DNA of 64,000 nt from Haloglomus halophilum (GTDB taxonomy: Archaea > Halobacteriota > Halobacteria > Halobacteriales > Haloarculaceae). Made by a program: the position numbers and the translations under genes. Below the pieces are notes generated by a model. It had not been told where the DNA came from, searched no databases, and saw nothing but the letters and a program-made list of their open reading frames with translations. The stretch is from positions 3,967,149-4,031,148 of the forward strand of contig NZ_CP101166.1 in the NCBI RefSeq assembly GCF_024298885.1, given 5' to 3'. Each line of letters begins with the position of its first letter. The stretch's first letter is position 1. Positions 42,351-51,196 of the stretch are shown here, one piece after another.

Positions 42351-43331
42351 ATGCAGGAGACACGGAGGCGGGTGCTGGACGCACTGTCGGACGGCCCGGT
42401 GACGGGGCCGGAGCTGGCCGAGCAACTCGATGTCTCGCGGGCCGCCGTCTGGAAACACGTCGAGGCGCTCCGCGAGGCCGACTTCGAGGTCGAGGGGACC
42501 GACGAGGGGTACGTCCTCCAGTCCATCCCGGAGTACGGGGGGGCTGCCATCGAGTACGGCCTCGAGGCCCCGTTCGAGGTCGAGTTCCACGACTCACTGG
42601 GGTCGACCAACGAGCGGGCCCGCGAGCTGGCGGCCGACGGGGCCACGGACACCGTCGTCGTCGCGGCCGAGCAGACCGGCGGCCGGGGGCGACTGGACCG
42701 GGAGTGGTCCTCGCCGGCGGGCGGCGTCTGGCTCTCGGTCCTCTGCCGCCCGGACCTGCCGCCCGCGCAGGTGCCCGTCTACACGCTCGCGGCCGCCGTG
42801 GCCGTCACGCGGGCGGCCCGCGAGGCCGGCGTCGAGGCGCGCATCAAGTGGCCCAACGACGTGCTCGTACCGGTCGGCGACGGCGAGGACGCCGAGGAGC
42901 GCAAGCTCTGTGGTATCCTCACGGAGATGGAGGGCGAGGCCGACCGCGTCTCGTGGGTGGTCGTCGGCATCGGCGTGAACGTCAACTTCGACGAGAGCGA
43001 CCTGCCGCCCGAGGCGAACGCGACGACCCTCCGGGCCGCTCGCGAGCGCGCCGGCCACGGGGCCGACGAGGCGGACGTTCCCCGGCGACTGTTCGTCCAG
43101 CGGCTGCTGGAGACGTTCGACGAGCTCCGCGCGGCCCCCGAGCGCGTCCTGCCGGCGTGGCGCGAGTACGCCAGCACGCTCGGCCGGCGCGTGCGCGTGG
43201 AGACGCCCGGCGGCGAGGTGGTCGGCGAGGCCGTCGACATCGAGTTCCCGGGCACGCTCGTCGTGGAGACCGACGAGGGGACCCGGCGCGTCTCCGCCGG
43301 CGACTGCGAGCACCTGCGCCCCGCGGAGTGA
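42351..43331 (+). CDS. birA: Biotin operon repressor-like biotin-protein ligase
   Basis: 326 aa, group II BirA. The N-terminal winged helix (about 1-60: RRRVLDALSDGPVTGPELAE, SRAAVWKHVEALR) precedes the ligase domain with GSTNERARELA, the biotin/ATP loop GGRGRLDREWSSP and KWPNDVLV. The C-terminal SH3-like domain starts at about 275 (GRRVRVETPGGEV). It activates biotin and attaches it to carboxylase subunits; the HTH suggests it also represses genes. No biotin-synthesis gene is nearby. Confidence 0.95.
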   Translation: MQETRRRVLDALSDGPVTGPELAEQLDVSRAAVWKHVEALREADFEVEGTDEGYVLQSIPEYGGAAIEYGLEAPFEVEFHDSLGSTNERARELAADGATDTVVVAAEQTGGRGRLDREWSSPAGGVWLSVLCRPDLPPAQVPVYTLAAAVAVTRAAREAGVEARIKWPNDVLVPVGDGEDAEERKLCGILTEMEGEADRVSWVVVGIGVNVNFDESDLPPEANATTLRAARERAGHGADEADVPRRLFVQRLLETFDELRAAPERVLPAWREYASTLGRRVRVETPGGEVVGEAVDIEFPGTLVVETDEGTRRVSAGDCEHLRPAE

Positions 43332-43352
43332 GCCGGGCGTGAGGGTGGCAGG

Positions 43353-43994
43353 TCAGGTCGGCCGGTCGCGGTCGCCGGGGGTCCCGCTCCCGGTGACCGT
43401 CCCCGGGTCGGAGAAGGCGCCGCTGGCCGGGTCGGTCTCGGCCTCCAGCAGCAGCTCCCCGTCGATGGAGAGTCCGGTCTCGATGCCGCGGACGCCGGCG
43501 TGTGCCCGGACGCCGAGTACACGGCGCTGGTCGGCGGCCTCGACGGTGACCCGGTAGTCGCCCTGCTCGGTCACGATATCCTCGGCGGCGGCGAACTCGG
43601 GGCCCGGGACGACGGTGCGGTCCTCGCCGTCACCGAAGACGAGCGAGACGCTCATCCCGGAGTACGAGCCGTCGTCGCCGGTGTCGAACCCCGGCGCACG
43701 GAGCGACCCCTCGTACACCGTCCCACCGGGACCGTCGCAGGCCGACCCGTCGGCCGTCGGCCGCGCCCCACAGGAGAGCCGCTCGACGGTGACGGTGAAC
43801 GTCGCGGTGGTGTCGGGCCGGCCGTTGATGGCGCGGACCCAGAGCGGCCCCTCCCAGAACGACCCACCCGGCGAGTAGGTCGGCGTCCCGGTGTCGGTCG
43901 GCGTCCCCTCGAACTCGTCGGCGTAGCGGAGGGTCCGACCGCACCCGGCGGTCACCGTCACGGCACCGGCGGCGAGGAACGTGCGACGGCGCAT
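43353..43994 (-). CDS. Predicted Tat lipoprotein, unknown function
   Basis: 213 aa. RRRTFLAAGAVTVTAGC is a twin-arginine-type signal with a lipobox at about Cys18. The mature part is beta-rich with a Cys pair in LSCGARPTADGSAC and a DGSYSGMSVSLVFGDGE region that looks like an Ig-type domain. I do not recognise a family. The stop is 21 nt from the birA stop (convergent). It lies downstream of, and on the opposite strand to, birA. Confidence 0.75.
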   Translation of the reverse strand: MRRRTFLAAGAVTVTAGCGRTLRYADEFEGTPTDTGTPTYSPGGSFWEGPLWVRAINGRPDTTATFTVTVERLSCGARPTADGSACDGPGGTVYEGSLRAPGFDTGDDGSYSGMSVSLVFGDGEDRTVVPGPEFAAAEDIVTEQGDYRVTVEAADQRRVLGVRAHAGVRGIETGLSIDGELLLEAETDPASGAFSDPGTVTGSGTPGDRDRPT

Positions 43995-44011
43995 CGACGA
44001 CTCCTGGCCGG

Positions 44012-44473
44012 CTACTCGTCGGACTCGTCCGGAATCTCGCCGACCCGGACCGTCAGCACGGGAACCGGCGACTTCCGGACGACACGCTCGGCGACACTCC
44101 CGAGCAGGAGGCGGTTGATACCGCCCCGACCGTGGGTCCCCATCGTGATGAGGTCACACCCACTCTCCGTGGCGTACGAGACGATCTCTGGCGCGGGCGA
44201 CCCCTCGCGGATGGCGCGCTCGACCGTCACGTCGGGGGCGACGCGTTCGATGGTCTCCGCCGCGTCGTCCAGCGCGGTTTCGCCTTCCTGCTCCAGCATC
44301 GAGGCGATCCCCTCGTACGAGGACTCCATCGGGAGGTTGGCGAACGACGCGGTGTTGACGACGTACAGAAGGTGGAGCGTCGAACCGTGCTGGTCGGCCA
44401 GCGCTGCCGCGTGTTCCACGATGCGGTCTGTGCCCGGGGAGCCGTCGGTTGGGACCAGGATGTCGTCGTACAT
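44012..44473 (-). CDS. Universal stress protein (UspA family)
   Basis: 153-aa Usp domain: MYDDILVPTDGSPGTDRIVE at the start and the ATP-binding MGTHGRGGINRLLLGSVAERV near the end, finishing VLTVRVGE. The ATG at 44473 is where the fold begins; a TATA-like GATTAAAT lies about 32 nt upstream. It is divergent from the thioredoxin-reductase-like gene, with 169 nt between the two starts, which could share regulation of oxidative or general stress. Confidence 0.93.
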   Translation of the reverse strand: MYDDILVPTDGSPGTDRIVEHAAALADQHGSTLHLLYVVNTASFANLPMESSYEGIASMLEQEGETALDDAAETIERVAPDVTVERAIREGSPAPEIVSYATESGCDLITMGTHGRGGINRLLLGSVAERVVRKSPVPVLTVRVGEIPDESDE

Positions 44474-44502
44474 GGCGATAATCGAAGCTTGCACGGGTAG
44501 GG

Positions 44503-44509
44503 ATTTAAT
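44503..44509 (-). promoter_or_regulatory. TATA-like element for the UspA gene at 44473
   Basis: The minus strand reads CGATTAAATCCC, about 32 nt before the ATG. Confidence 0.45.
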
Positions 44510-44611
44510 CGTGTGCCACGTTCCACCGGCCCGTGCCACCGCTCTGGGTCGGCCCCCGGTCAGGCGGTTCCGATGCCGTACGTGTGCGCGGGCGGTGCCG
44601 GAGGGGCGTGA

Positions 44612-44617
44612 TTTATT
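44612..44617 (+). promoter_or_regulatory. TATA box of the thioredoxin-reductase-like gene
   Basis: GATTTATTACG is centred 28 nt before the ATG at 44643, in a clean leaderless arrangement. Confidence 0.55.
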
Positions 44618-44642
44618 ACGCCTTCGCGGCCTACCCGGCAGT

Positions 44643-45707
44643 ATGAGCGACGACGAGATTCGACACCGGCGGCTCATCATCGCCGGCACGGGGATGGCCG
44701 GGCTGACGGCGGCCATCTACGCCGGCCGGTCGAACAACGAGCCCCTGGTGCTGGAGGGCGACGAGCCCGGCGGGCAGCTCACGCTGACGACCGACGTGGC
44801 CAACTACACCGGCTTCCCGGAGGGCATCTCCGGTCCGGACCTCATCAACAACGCGAAGGAGCAGGCCGAGCAGTTCGGCGCCGAGATCGACCACGGCATC
44901 GTCACGAACGTCGAGAAGCGCGCGGACGACACGTTCCTGGTCGAGCTGAAGGACGGCACCGTCTACACGGCGGACGCGTTCATCGCCGCCTCCGGCGCGT
45001 CGGCGCGCACCCTCGGTGTCCCCGGCGAGGAGACGATGATGGGCTACGGGCTCTCGACCTGTGCGACGTGTGACGGCGCGTTCTTCCGCGACGAGGACAT
45101 GCTCGTCGTGGGCGGCGGCGACGCCGCGATGGAGGAGGCCCACTTCCTCACGAAGTTCGCCGACACGGTCTATCTCGCCCACCGCCGCGAGGAGTTCCGC
45201 GCCGAGGACTACTGGGTCGAGCGGGTGATGGAGAAGGTCGACGCCGGCGACATCGAGATCATGCGCAACACCGAGCTTCTGGAGATCCACGGCACCCAGG
45301 CCGAGGGCGTCGACCACGTCACGCTCGCGCGCAACGAGGCCGGCCACCCGAAGGACAACCTCGACGACCCCGGGACCGAGCAGTTCGACATGGACGTGGG
45401 GGCAGTCTTCTACGCCATCGGTCACACGCCGAACACCGACTACCTCGAAGGCACGGGCGTCGAGATGGACGACGAGGGCTACCTGGAGACGCTGGGCGGT
45501 GACGGCGGCGGGCAGACCCGAACCGCCGTCGAGGGTATCTTCGGCGCCGGCGACGTGGTGGACTACCACTACCAGCAGGCTGTCACGGCCGCCGGGATGG
45601 GCTGCAAGGCCGCCATCGACGCCGACAGCTACCTGGAGGACCTGGAACGTGCGGGCGAGCTAGGCGTCGCGGACGCCGAACCCGAGGCGGCTGCCGGCGA
45701 CGACTGA
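44643..45707 (+). CDS. Thioredoxin reductase-like flavoprotein
   Basis: 354 aa. FAD-binding Rossmann motif AGTGMAGLTAAIYAGR, redox-active pair in STCATCDGAFF, second nucleotide loop VVGGGDAAMEEA, an HRR-R pattern (AHRREEFRAE) consistent with NADPH 2'-phosphate binding, and the C-terminal FAD segment GIFGAGDVVDYHYQQAVTAAGMGC. The first glycine motif (GTGMAG) departs from the usual GxGPAG. Expected to reduce thioredoxin-like partners. The acidic C-terminal tail is typical of halophiles. Confidence 0.93.
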   Translation: MSDDEIRHRRLIIAGTGMAGLTAAIYAGRSNNEPLVLEGDEPGGQLTLTTDVANYTGFPEGISGPDLINNAKEQAEQFGAEIDHGIVTNVEKRADDTFLVELKDGTVYTADAFIAASGASARTLGVPGEETMMGYGLSTCATCDGAFFRDEDMLVVGGGDAAMEEAHFLTKFADTVYLAHRREEFRAEDYWVERVMEKVDAGDIEIMRNTELLEIHGTQAEGVDHVTLARNEAGHPKDNLDDPGTEQFDMDVGAVFYAIGHTPNTDYLEGTGVEMDDEGYLETLGGDGGGQTRTAVEGIFGAGDVVDYHYQQAVTAAGMGCKAAIDADSYLEDLERAGELGVADAEPEAAAGDD

Positions 45708-45812
45708 GCGGAACAGAGAGAAGTCGTGAGCGGCCGCTTCTGAGTTCTCACCGACATTGTCGGCGGATTAGTGGGCCGGTGCCCGCCAGACTATCGAACG
45801 GGGGGTGTCCCC

Positions 45813-45836
45813 GGGTCAGGCCTCGGGTCAGGCCTC
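45813..45836. repeat. 12-bp tandem duplication over a stop codon
   Basis: GGGTCAGGCCTC occurs twice in direct succession. The second copy contains the real stop of the minus-strand zincin-like gene, so that gene's 3' end reads Glu-Ala-stop twice in the same frame. Confidence 0.85.
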
Positions 45837-46787
45837 GGGCACCCGGGCCAGCCACTGCTCGGGGTTGTCGAGTTCCTCGTCCGTCGGCAGCAGGTCCGGG
45901 TCCGACCAGACGACCCCGGCGGCCTCGACGCTCCGGGCGTCGGCGACGGCGTCGAAGAACGCCTTGCCGCGCTCGTACTGCCGGCGCTTCATCCCGAGGC
46001 CGAGCAGGCGGCGGAGGAGTTTCGAGAGCGGCCCGCGACCGGAGCGCCGGGCCTCCAGCTTCGCGCGCAGGTCCTCGTACTCGTCGTCGAACGCGCGGTC
46101 CATCACGAGCTCGGCGTACCCCTCGACGGAGGTCATCACGGTGTCGAGTTCGCCGATAGCGTCGCGGTTGAGGCTCCCCTCCGTGAGGTCGTCGACGGCG
46201 CTCTCCATCCGCGTCTCGAGATGCTCGGACAGCCACGGCGCGGCACCGAACTCGGCGGCGTGGGTCACCTCGTGGAAGGCGATCCAGCGGCGGAACCGCT
46301 CGGTCTCCACGTCGAGCGATTCGGCCACGCGTTCGATGTTGGGATGGACGAAGTAGAGCGCGTGGTCGTCCCCGTCGGCGAGCAGCAGCGGGTCGTACTG
46401 CCCGAGGACGTTGTTCGCGAGGAAGCTCAGCATCACGGCCATCGACCCGGTGTTCGTCGTGCGTGCGATGCCGAAGGCGTCCGTCTCCAGTTCCGCCAGC
46501 GGCTCCATCACGCGCCGGAAGGTCGCGATGTTGGCGTCGATCCAGTGGTGACGATGCTGGACCTCGACGGTCTCGGGGAGGTCGAAGCCCAGCCCCGTCA
46601 CGTCACGGACGCGGTTACGTGCGTCGCGCACGTCGGTCGCGTACCCCTCGCGCTCGGCCGGCGTCAGCTCGATGTTGCCGGGGCTGACCGTCGCCTTGGC
46701 CGCCTCTGCAGCCCCATCCCAGTCGACCGGGCCGTCGCCGCTCCGGGGAGCGTCCGCGACAGCACGAATCGCGCCGAAAATCGTCAT
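45828..46787 (-). CDS. Zincin-like protein (DUF2342 / F420-associated family)
   Basis: 319 aa. The motif FHEVTHAAEF provides His172, Glu173 and His176 of a zincin-type metal site, and the surroundings (YFVHPNIERVAESLDVE, TSVEGYAELVMDRAFDDEY, RRQYERGKAFFDAVADAR) match the family annotated as 'coenzyme F420 biosynthesis-associated' DUF2342. Catalytic activity has not been shown for that family as far as I know. The start at 46787 fits the family N-terminus (MTIFGAIRAVADAPRSGDGP). Confidence 0.88.
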   Translation of the reverse strand: MTIFGAIRAVADAPRSGDGPVDWDGAAEAAKATVSPGNIELTPAEREGYATDVRDARNRVRDVTGLGFDLPETVEVQHRHHWIDANIATFRRVMEPLAELETDAFGIARTTNTGSMAVMLSFLANNVLGQYDPLLLADGDDHALYFVHPNIERVAESLDVETERFRRWIAFHEVTHAAEFGAAPWLSEHLETRMESAVDDLTEGSLNRDAIGELDTVMTSVEGYAELVMDRAFDDEYEDLRAKLEARRSGRGPLSKLLRRLLGLGMKRRQYERGKAFFDAVADARSVEAAGVVWSDPDLLPTDEELDNPEQWLARVPEA

Positions 46788-46910
46788 ACATCCGATAGCC
46801 GTGTTCGGGTCAAAGGCCTTCCGGCAGATGGGTGGCTGGATGTTGTGTACCTGGCTGTCGGGTTCGGGTCCCTCGCGCGTTCTCACGGGTTGGTAGCGGT
46901 GATGGAGACG

Positions 46911-47001
46911 CCTACGAAGCCCTCGCGCTCTCGACTCCGCCCCCGGCGACGTAAGGACCGCAGGGCGCCGCGAGTGGTCGAGAGCGCGAGGGCTTCGTAG
47001 G
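46911..47001. repeat. 25-bp perfect inverted repeat with 41-nt spacer
   Basis: The left arm 46911-46935 (CCTACGAAGCCCTCGCGCTC then TCGAC) is exactly complementary to the right arm 46977-47001. The spacer is G/C rich. A second short inverted repeat (CCTGATG at 47006-47012, CATCAGG at 47026-47032) follows directly. It lies in the 411-nt gene-free gap 46788-47198; the rest of the gap is A/T-rich from about 47035 to 47150 with no coding signal. It may be a dispersed intergenic repeat, a MITE relic or a structured RNA. Confidence 0.8.
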
Positions 47002-47198
47002 TGTTCCTGATGTCGACAGACCAGTCATCAGGGAACATCCAATCATTACAAGGCCCATAATACAAGAAAATCAAACTTTGCTAAGATAATGCCTCCACAA
47101 GTATAGGAAATGGATTCTAAAGTGAAATCTCCATTCCGTTCCACTTCCACTCCGGGGTGCCAAGCTTCAGACCCCCCGACCCCCATGGACCCGCATAG

Positions 47199-48551
47199 AT
47201 GCCCGAACGCGCGGAACTCCCGGGGGCGCCCGAGCCCGAGGACCGCGTGGTCGCGCACGTGGACATGGACTGCTTCTACGCGGCCTGCGAGCGCCTCCGC
47301 GAGCCCGAACTCGAAGGCGAGCCCGTCGTCGTCGGGATGGGCTACGAGCCGGGCGACACCATCGGCGCGGTCGCCACCGCCTCCTACGAGGCCCGGGAGT
47401 TCGGCGTCGAGAGCGCGATGCCCATCGAGCAGGCGCTCGAACGGCTGCCACGGCGCGCCGAAGCCGACCCCGAGGCCGAGGATGCGCCCGATTCCGACGA
47501 GTCGGGGTTCTACCGGCCCGTGGACATGACCTTCTACGAGGAGACCGCGGCCGAGGTGAAGGCCATCCTCCACGAGGCGGCCGAGACCGTCCGCGAGGTG
47601 AGTATCGACGAGGCGTATCTCGATCTCACACCCGAGGGCTGGGACGGCGCTCGCGAGGCCGTCGAGCACCTTCGCGAACGCATCCGCGAGGAGGTCGGCG
47701 TCGTCGCGAGCGTCGGCGTCGCGCCGAACATGTCGACCGCGAAGATCGCCTCCGACCACGACAAACCCGACGGCCTCGTCGTCGTCCGTCCCGACGCAGT
47801 CAGTGAGTTCCTCGCGCCCATCCCCGTCGACGACCTGCACGGCGTGGGGCCGGTGACGGCCCGGACGCTGCGCGAGCGCGGCATCGAGACGGCGGGCGAC
47901 GTGGCCGAGGCGGACCCCGTCGAGCTGGAGCGCGAGTTCGGCGAGCGGGGCCGGGAGCTGTACGACCGTGCGCGGGGACGCGACGACCGCGCGGTCGAGC
48001 CACGGGGACGGCCAAAGAGCCTCTCCAGCGAGTCCGCGCTGGAGGCGACCGACGACCCCGAGACGAAACGCGACCTCGTGCGCTCGCTCGCGGCCGACGT
48101 GAGCGAGCGCGCCCGGGCGAAGGACGCCCTCTACCGCACCATCGGCATCAAGGTCGTCCAGCCGCCGTTCGACGTGAACACGCGCGCTCGGTCGCTCTCG
48201 GGACCGGTCGACGACCACGACCTCGTGGAAGCCGTCGCGCTGGACCTCCTCGACGAGTTCGACGACGCCGAGGTCCGCAAGCTCGGCGTCCGGGTGTCGA
48301 ACCTCGACTTCACGGCGGCCGAGCAGGCGACCATCGATAGCTGGGACGGAGCCGGGACAGCCGCTCGCGGCCAGCCGGACCAGTCGGAAGCGGCGGACGC
48401 CTCGCCGGACGAGGAGGTTCCGACCGAGGCGGAGCAGGCGACCATCGGCGGCTGGGAGCACGGGACGGCGGACGACGGCGCGGAGGAGGACTCCACCTGG
48501 CACGTCCGTCGGGGACAGACCCGGCTCCCGGAGTTCGCCGAGGAGGAGTGA
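47199..48551 (+). CDS. dinB: DNA polymerase IV (Y-family translesion polymerase)
   Basis: 450 aa. The catalytic acidic residues are Asp22/Asp24 in AHVDMDCFYAACE and Asp137-Glu138 in SIDEAYLDLT; RGR-type thumb HhH motifs (VDDLHGVGPVTARTLRERG) and a little-finger domain follow. The disordered C-terminus contains a duplicated motif (EQATIDSW, EQATIGGW) and ends with GQTRLPEFAEEE, a probable PCNA-binding PIP-box (Q-x2-L-x2-F). It copies past damaged bases. The start is the ATG at 47199; no clear TATA box is seen. Confidence 0.95.
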   Translation: MPERAELPGAPEPEDRVVAHVDMDCFYAACERLREPELEGEPVVVGMGYEPGDTIGAVATASYEAREFGVESAMPIEQALERLPRRAEADPEAEDAPDSDESGFYRPVDMTFYEETAAEVKAILHEAAETVREVSIDEAYLDLTPEGWDGAREAVEHLRERIREEVGVVASVGVAPNMSTAKIASDHDKPDGLVVVRPDAVSEFLAPIPVDDLHGVGPVTARTLRERGIETAGDVAEADPVELEREFGERGRELYDRARGRDDRAVEPRGRPKSLSSESALEATDDPETKRDLVRSLAADVSERARAKDALYRTIGIKVVQPPFDVNTRARSLSGPVDDHDLVEAVALDLLDEFDDAEVRKLGVRVSNLDFTAAEQATIDSWDGAGTAARGQPDQSEAADASPDEEVPTEAEQATIGGWEHGTADDGAEEDSTWHVRRGQTRLPEFAEEE

Positions 48552-48674
48552 GTGGGACCGGGCGGAGCGAGGGCCCACGACCGAACGGCGACCGCAGGGA
48601 GCCGTGAGGAGTGACGGGTCGGCGATCGGTTCGATGACCGACGGCCTTTCGGCGACGGCCGACCGACAGTCCGT

Positions 48675-48950
48675 GTGAACAAACTCCCCGTGGCCGGCGA
48701 GGACGCGTGGCGGCTTCCGCGGCACGCCCACATCATCGTCTACGAGACCGACGACGGGAACGAGTTCCTCACCATCTACGACTGTGGCGCGGCCCAGAAA
48801 CCACCCTCCGCACAGGTCATCGGCAATCTGGTCCGCGTCGACGCCGCCCACGAGACCGAGCGCCAGCCGACCGGTTACATCGTCCGGATGCGCGAGGAGT
48901 CGCGGCTCGAACGGCTGGACGAGGACCACTGGGTCGTGCGGGCGGAGTGA
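48675..48950 (+). CDS. Small uncharacterised haloarchaeal protein (GTG start)
   Basis: 91 aa with the composition of a real halophile gene: HAHIIVYETDDGNEFLTIYD and TGYIVRMREESRLERLDEDH suggest a compact alpha/beta fold. A GTG at 48675 is the only reasonable start; no ATG occurs in frame near it. No family recognised. It follows dinB after 123 nt on the same strand. Confidence 0.65.
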   Translation: MNKLPVAGEDAWRLPRHAHIIVYETDDGNEFLTIYDCGAAQKPPSAQVIGNLVRVDAAHETERQPTGYIVRMREESRLERLDEDHWVVRAE

Positions 48951-49118
48951 GCGTCGTCGGAGCGCGTCGGGTCGCCAGCGTGTACCGTCACGGTGCCGCG
49001 CCCGAAGGGTACCACGTTTCGACGGCCCCGGTCCCCCTTCGAGGTGCGTCCCGCTCACAGACTGCCCGGGGATGACACTCCCCAAAGACATATGCCGGGT
49101 AGCGACGAGCCTCGAACC

Positions 49119-49337
49119 ATGTCGACGCCCTCCACTGAAGAGACGTTCCTGGGTCGGTTCCTGCTTGGATTCGCCGTGATCGCGGCGATGTTCGCCGGCG
49201 GCGGTGCGGTCGGCTGGACCCTCCGCGAGGCCGGCATCCCGTATGGCGACTGGGTCGGTGCCGGTCTCGGCGCGCTGCTGGTGTTCGTCGGGTTCGCGCT
49301 CCTCTACAGCCGCTACAGCGAACCGGCCGCCGAGTAG
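49119..49337 (+). CDS. Small membrane protein with two helices
   Basis: 72 aa. Two hydrophobic segments, RFLLGFAVIAAMFAGGGAVG and WVGAGLGALLVFVGFALLY, are separated by a short loop. I do not recognise the family. The ATG at 49119 is supported by ACATATG about 28 nt upstream as a TATA-like element. It is convergent with the acyl-CoA synthetase gene. Confidence 0.7.
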   Translation: MSTPSTEETFLGRFLLGFAVIAAMFAGGGAVGWTLREAGIPYGDWVGAGLGALLVFVGFALLYSRYSEPAAE

Positions 49338-49362
49338 GTGCGGCCTCGCGTCACCAGTCAGC

Positions 49363-51054
49363 TCAGTCCTGGGTCGGGTCCTCGGTCCGGTCGCGCAGCT
49401 CCGTCCGGCGGATCTTCCCGGTGACCGTCTTCGGCAGTTCGTCGACGAACTCGATCTCGCGGGGGTACTCGTGGGCGGCGAGTTCGTTCCGGACGTGCTC
49501 CTTGATATCCTCCTTCAGCTCGTCGGTTCCCTCGGTGCCCTCGACCAGCCGGATGTAGGCCTTCACGATGGTCCCGCGCTGGCGGTCCGGCTTGGGGACG
49601 ACGGCCCCCTCGGCGACCGAGGGGTGCTCGCCGAGTGCGGACTCGACCTCGAACGGGCCGATGCGGTAGCCCGAGGAGATGATGACGTCGTCCGCGCGCC
49701 CCTCGAACCAGAAGTAGCCGTCCTCGTCGACGTGGCCGAGGTCACCGGAGAGGTACCACTCCCCGTCGGGGCCGTCGACGAAGCAGTCGGCGGTCTTCTC
49801 GGGCTTCTCCCAGTAGCCGGCGAAGAAGCAGGGGTAGTCGCCGCGCTCGGCGATCTCACCCGTCTCGCCCGGGTCCAGTACCTCACCCGTATCCGGGTCG
49901 ACGACGGCCGCCTCGACGCCGGGCAGCGGGCGGCCCATGCTGCCCGGCTTCAGCTCCATCGACGGGTAGTTGTTGATTATCATGTTCCCCGTCTCCGTCT
50001 GTCCGTAGGTGTCGTGGATGGTGACGCCCATCGTCTCCTCGCCCCACTCGACGACACCCGCGGAGAGGGGCTCCCCGATGGAGAGCGCGTGCCGGAGGTC
50101 GAGGTCGACCCCGCCCAGGACGGACTCGTGCTCGCGGAGCATCCGGTACGCGGTGGGGACCGAGAACAGGACGGTGATGGGGTACTCATCGAGCAGCGCA
50201 GCCCACTCCTCGGGGTCGAACTCGTCCTCGTAGGTGAACAGCGAGGTGCCCCAGAACCACGCGCCGAGCGTGTTGATGGGGCCGGTGAGCCACCCGAGGT
50301 CCCCGGTGGACCAGTAGAGATCCTCGCCCGGTTCGAGGTCGACGGCGAACTGCTGTGTGGCAGCGACGCCGGCCACCCAGCGGTGCTTGTGGCGGACGCC
50401 CTTCGCGGGGCCGGTCGTGCCCGAGGTGTAGTAGAGGAGCGCGTCGTCGTCACCGCTGGTCCGGACGGTCTCGAACTCGTCGTCCGCGGCGTCGACGGCC
50501 TCGTGGTAGTCGATATCGCCCTCGCTGGCCTCACCCTCCTCGCTGTCGACCACGATGACCTGCTCGACGCTGGGAATCTGCTCCATCGCCTCGGCGACGG
50601 TGTCGCGGTTGCCCGTCGTCGTGACGACCACCTTCGCGTCGCAGTCGCCGAGCCGGTAAGCGATACCGTCCGGACCGAACCGCTCGTTGACACTGCCCCA
50701 GACGGCGCCGGTCTTCAGCGTCCCGATGAGCGCGGCGTAGTGCTCGGGAACCCGGGGCATGTACGAGAACACGCGGTCGCCCCGCTCGACGTACTCGTCG
50801 AGGACGTTGGCGAAGCGGTTCGACTCCGCCGCGAGGTCGGCGAAGGTGACGGTCTCCTCCTCGCCATCGGCACCGACGTACTGGAGGGCTGTCCGCTCGG
50901 GCGTCGCCTCGGCGTGGCGGTCGACGGTCTCGTGCGCGATGTTCAGTTCGTCCGGTGCGGACCAGTCGGCCTCGGCGTACAGCCGGTCCCACTCGAACGA
51001 CTCGTACTCCTGCTCGTAGTTCGCAAGGTTCGGCTGGGACTCCTGTTGTGACAT
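49363..51054 (-). CDS. AMP-forming acyl-CoA synthetase (acetate-CoA ligase-like)
   Basis: 563 aa of the ANL superfamily, activating a carboxylic acid to its CoA thioester through an acyl-adenylate. Core motifs are LLYYTSGTTGPAKGVRHKH (P-loop), YGQTETGNMI, YLSGDLGHVDEDGYFWFEGR and the C-terminal catalytic lysine region ELPKTVTGKIRRTEL. The GDLGW/WFWG context resembles acetyl- or medium-chain acyl-CoA synthetases; substrate length is not certain. GTTTAAG about 29 nt before the ATG at 51054 is a good TATA box. Confidence 0.9.
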   Translation of the reverse strand: MSQQESQPNLANYEQEYESFEWDRLYAEADWSAPDELNIAHETVDRHAEATPERTALQYVGADGEEETVTFADLAAESNRFANVLDEYVERGDRVFSYMPRVPEHYAALIGTLKTGAVWGSVNERFGPDGIAYRLGDCDAKVVVTTTGNRDTVAEAMEQIPSVEQVIVVDSEEGEASEGDIDYHEAVDAADDEFETVRTSGDDDALLYYTSGTTGPAKGVRHKHRWVAGVAATQQFAVDLEPGEDLYWSTGDLGWLTGPINTLGAWFWGTSLFTYEDEFDPEEWAALLDEYPITVLFSVPTAYRMLREHESVLGGVDLDLRHALSIGEPLSAGVVEWGEETMGVTIHDTYGQTETGNMIINNYPSMELKPGSMGRPLPGVEAAVVDPDTGEVLDPGETGEIAERGDYPCFFAGYWEKPEKTADCFVDGPDGEWYLSGDLGHVDEDGYFWFEGRADDVIISSGYRIGPFEVESALGEHPSVAEGAVVPKPDRQRGTIVKAYIRLVEGTEGTDELKEDIKEHVRNELAAHEYPREIEFVDELPKTVTGKIRRTELRDRTEDPTQD

Positions 51055-51080
51055 CAGCGGCGTGTATTGCCGGCTATGTC

Positions 51081-51086
51081 TTAAAC
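51081..51086 (-). promoter_or_regulatory. TATA box of the acyl-CoA synthetase gene
   Basis: The minus strand reads AAGTTTAAGAC, centred 29 nt before the ATG at 51054. Confidence 0.5.
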
Positions 51087-51196
51087 TTCGTTCCACTTCC
51101 CGCGACACGAGAAGAGCCGGGACACGCCAGTTCGAGCCGCGTCGGTCGTCCGTCTGACGCGGGTTCTTGTGCCCGGAGCACCCCGCTCGTAACAAC

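Noticed and set aside
46883..47074. A 63-codon minus-strand frame through the 25-bp inverted repeat
   Set aside because: Most of it is the palindrome itself, so the peptide contains translated copies of both arms; there is no halophile acidity and no promoter spacing. It is treated as part of the repeat.
47046..49091. A 681-codon minus-strand frame opposite Pol IV
   Set aside because: The plus strand encodes a complete Y-family polymerase with catalytic residues and a PIP-box; the antisense product has no recognisable domain.
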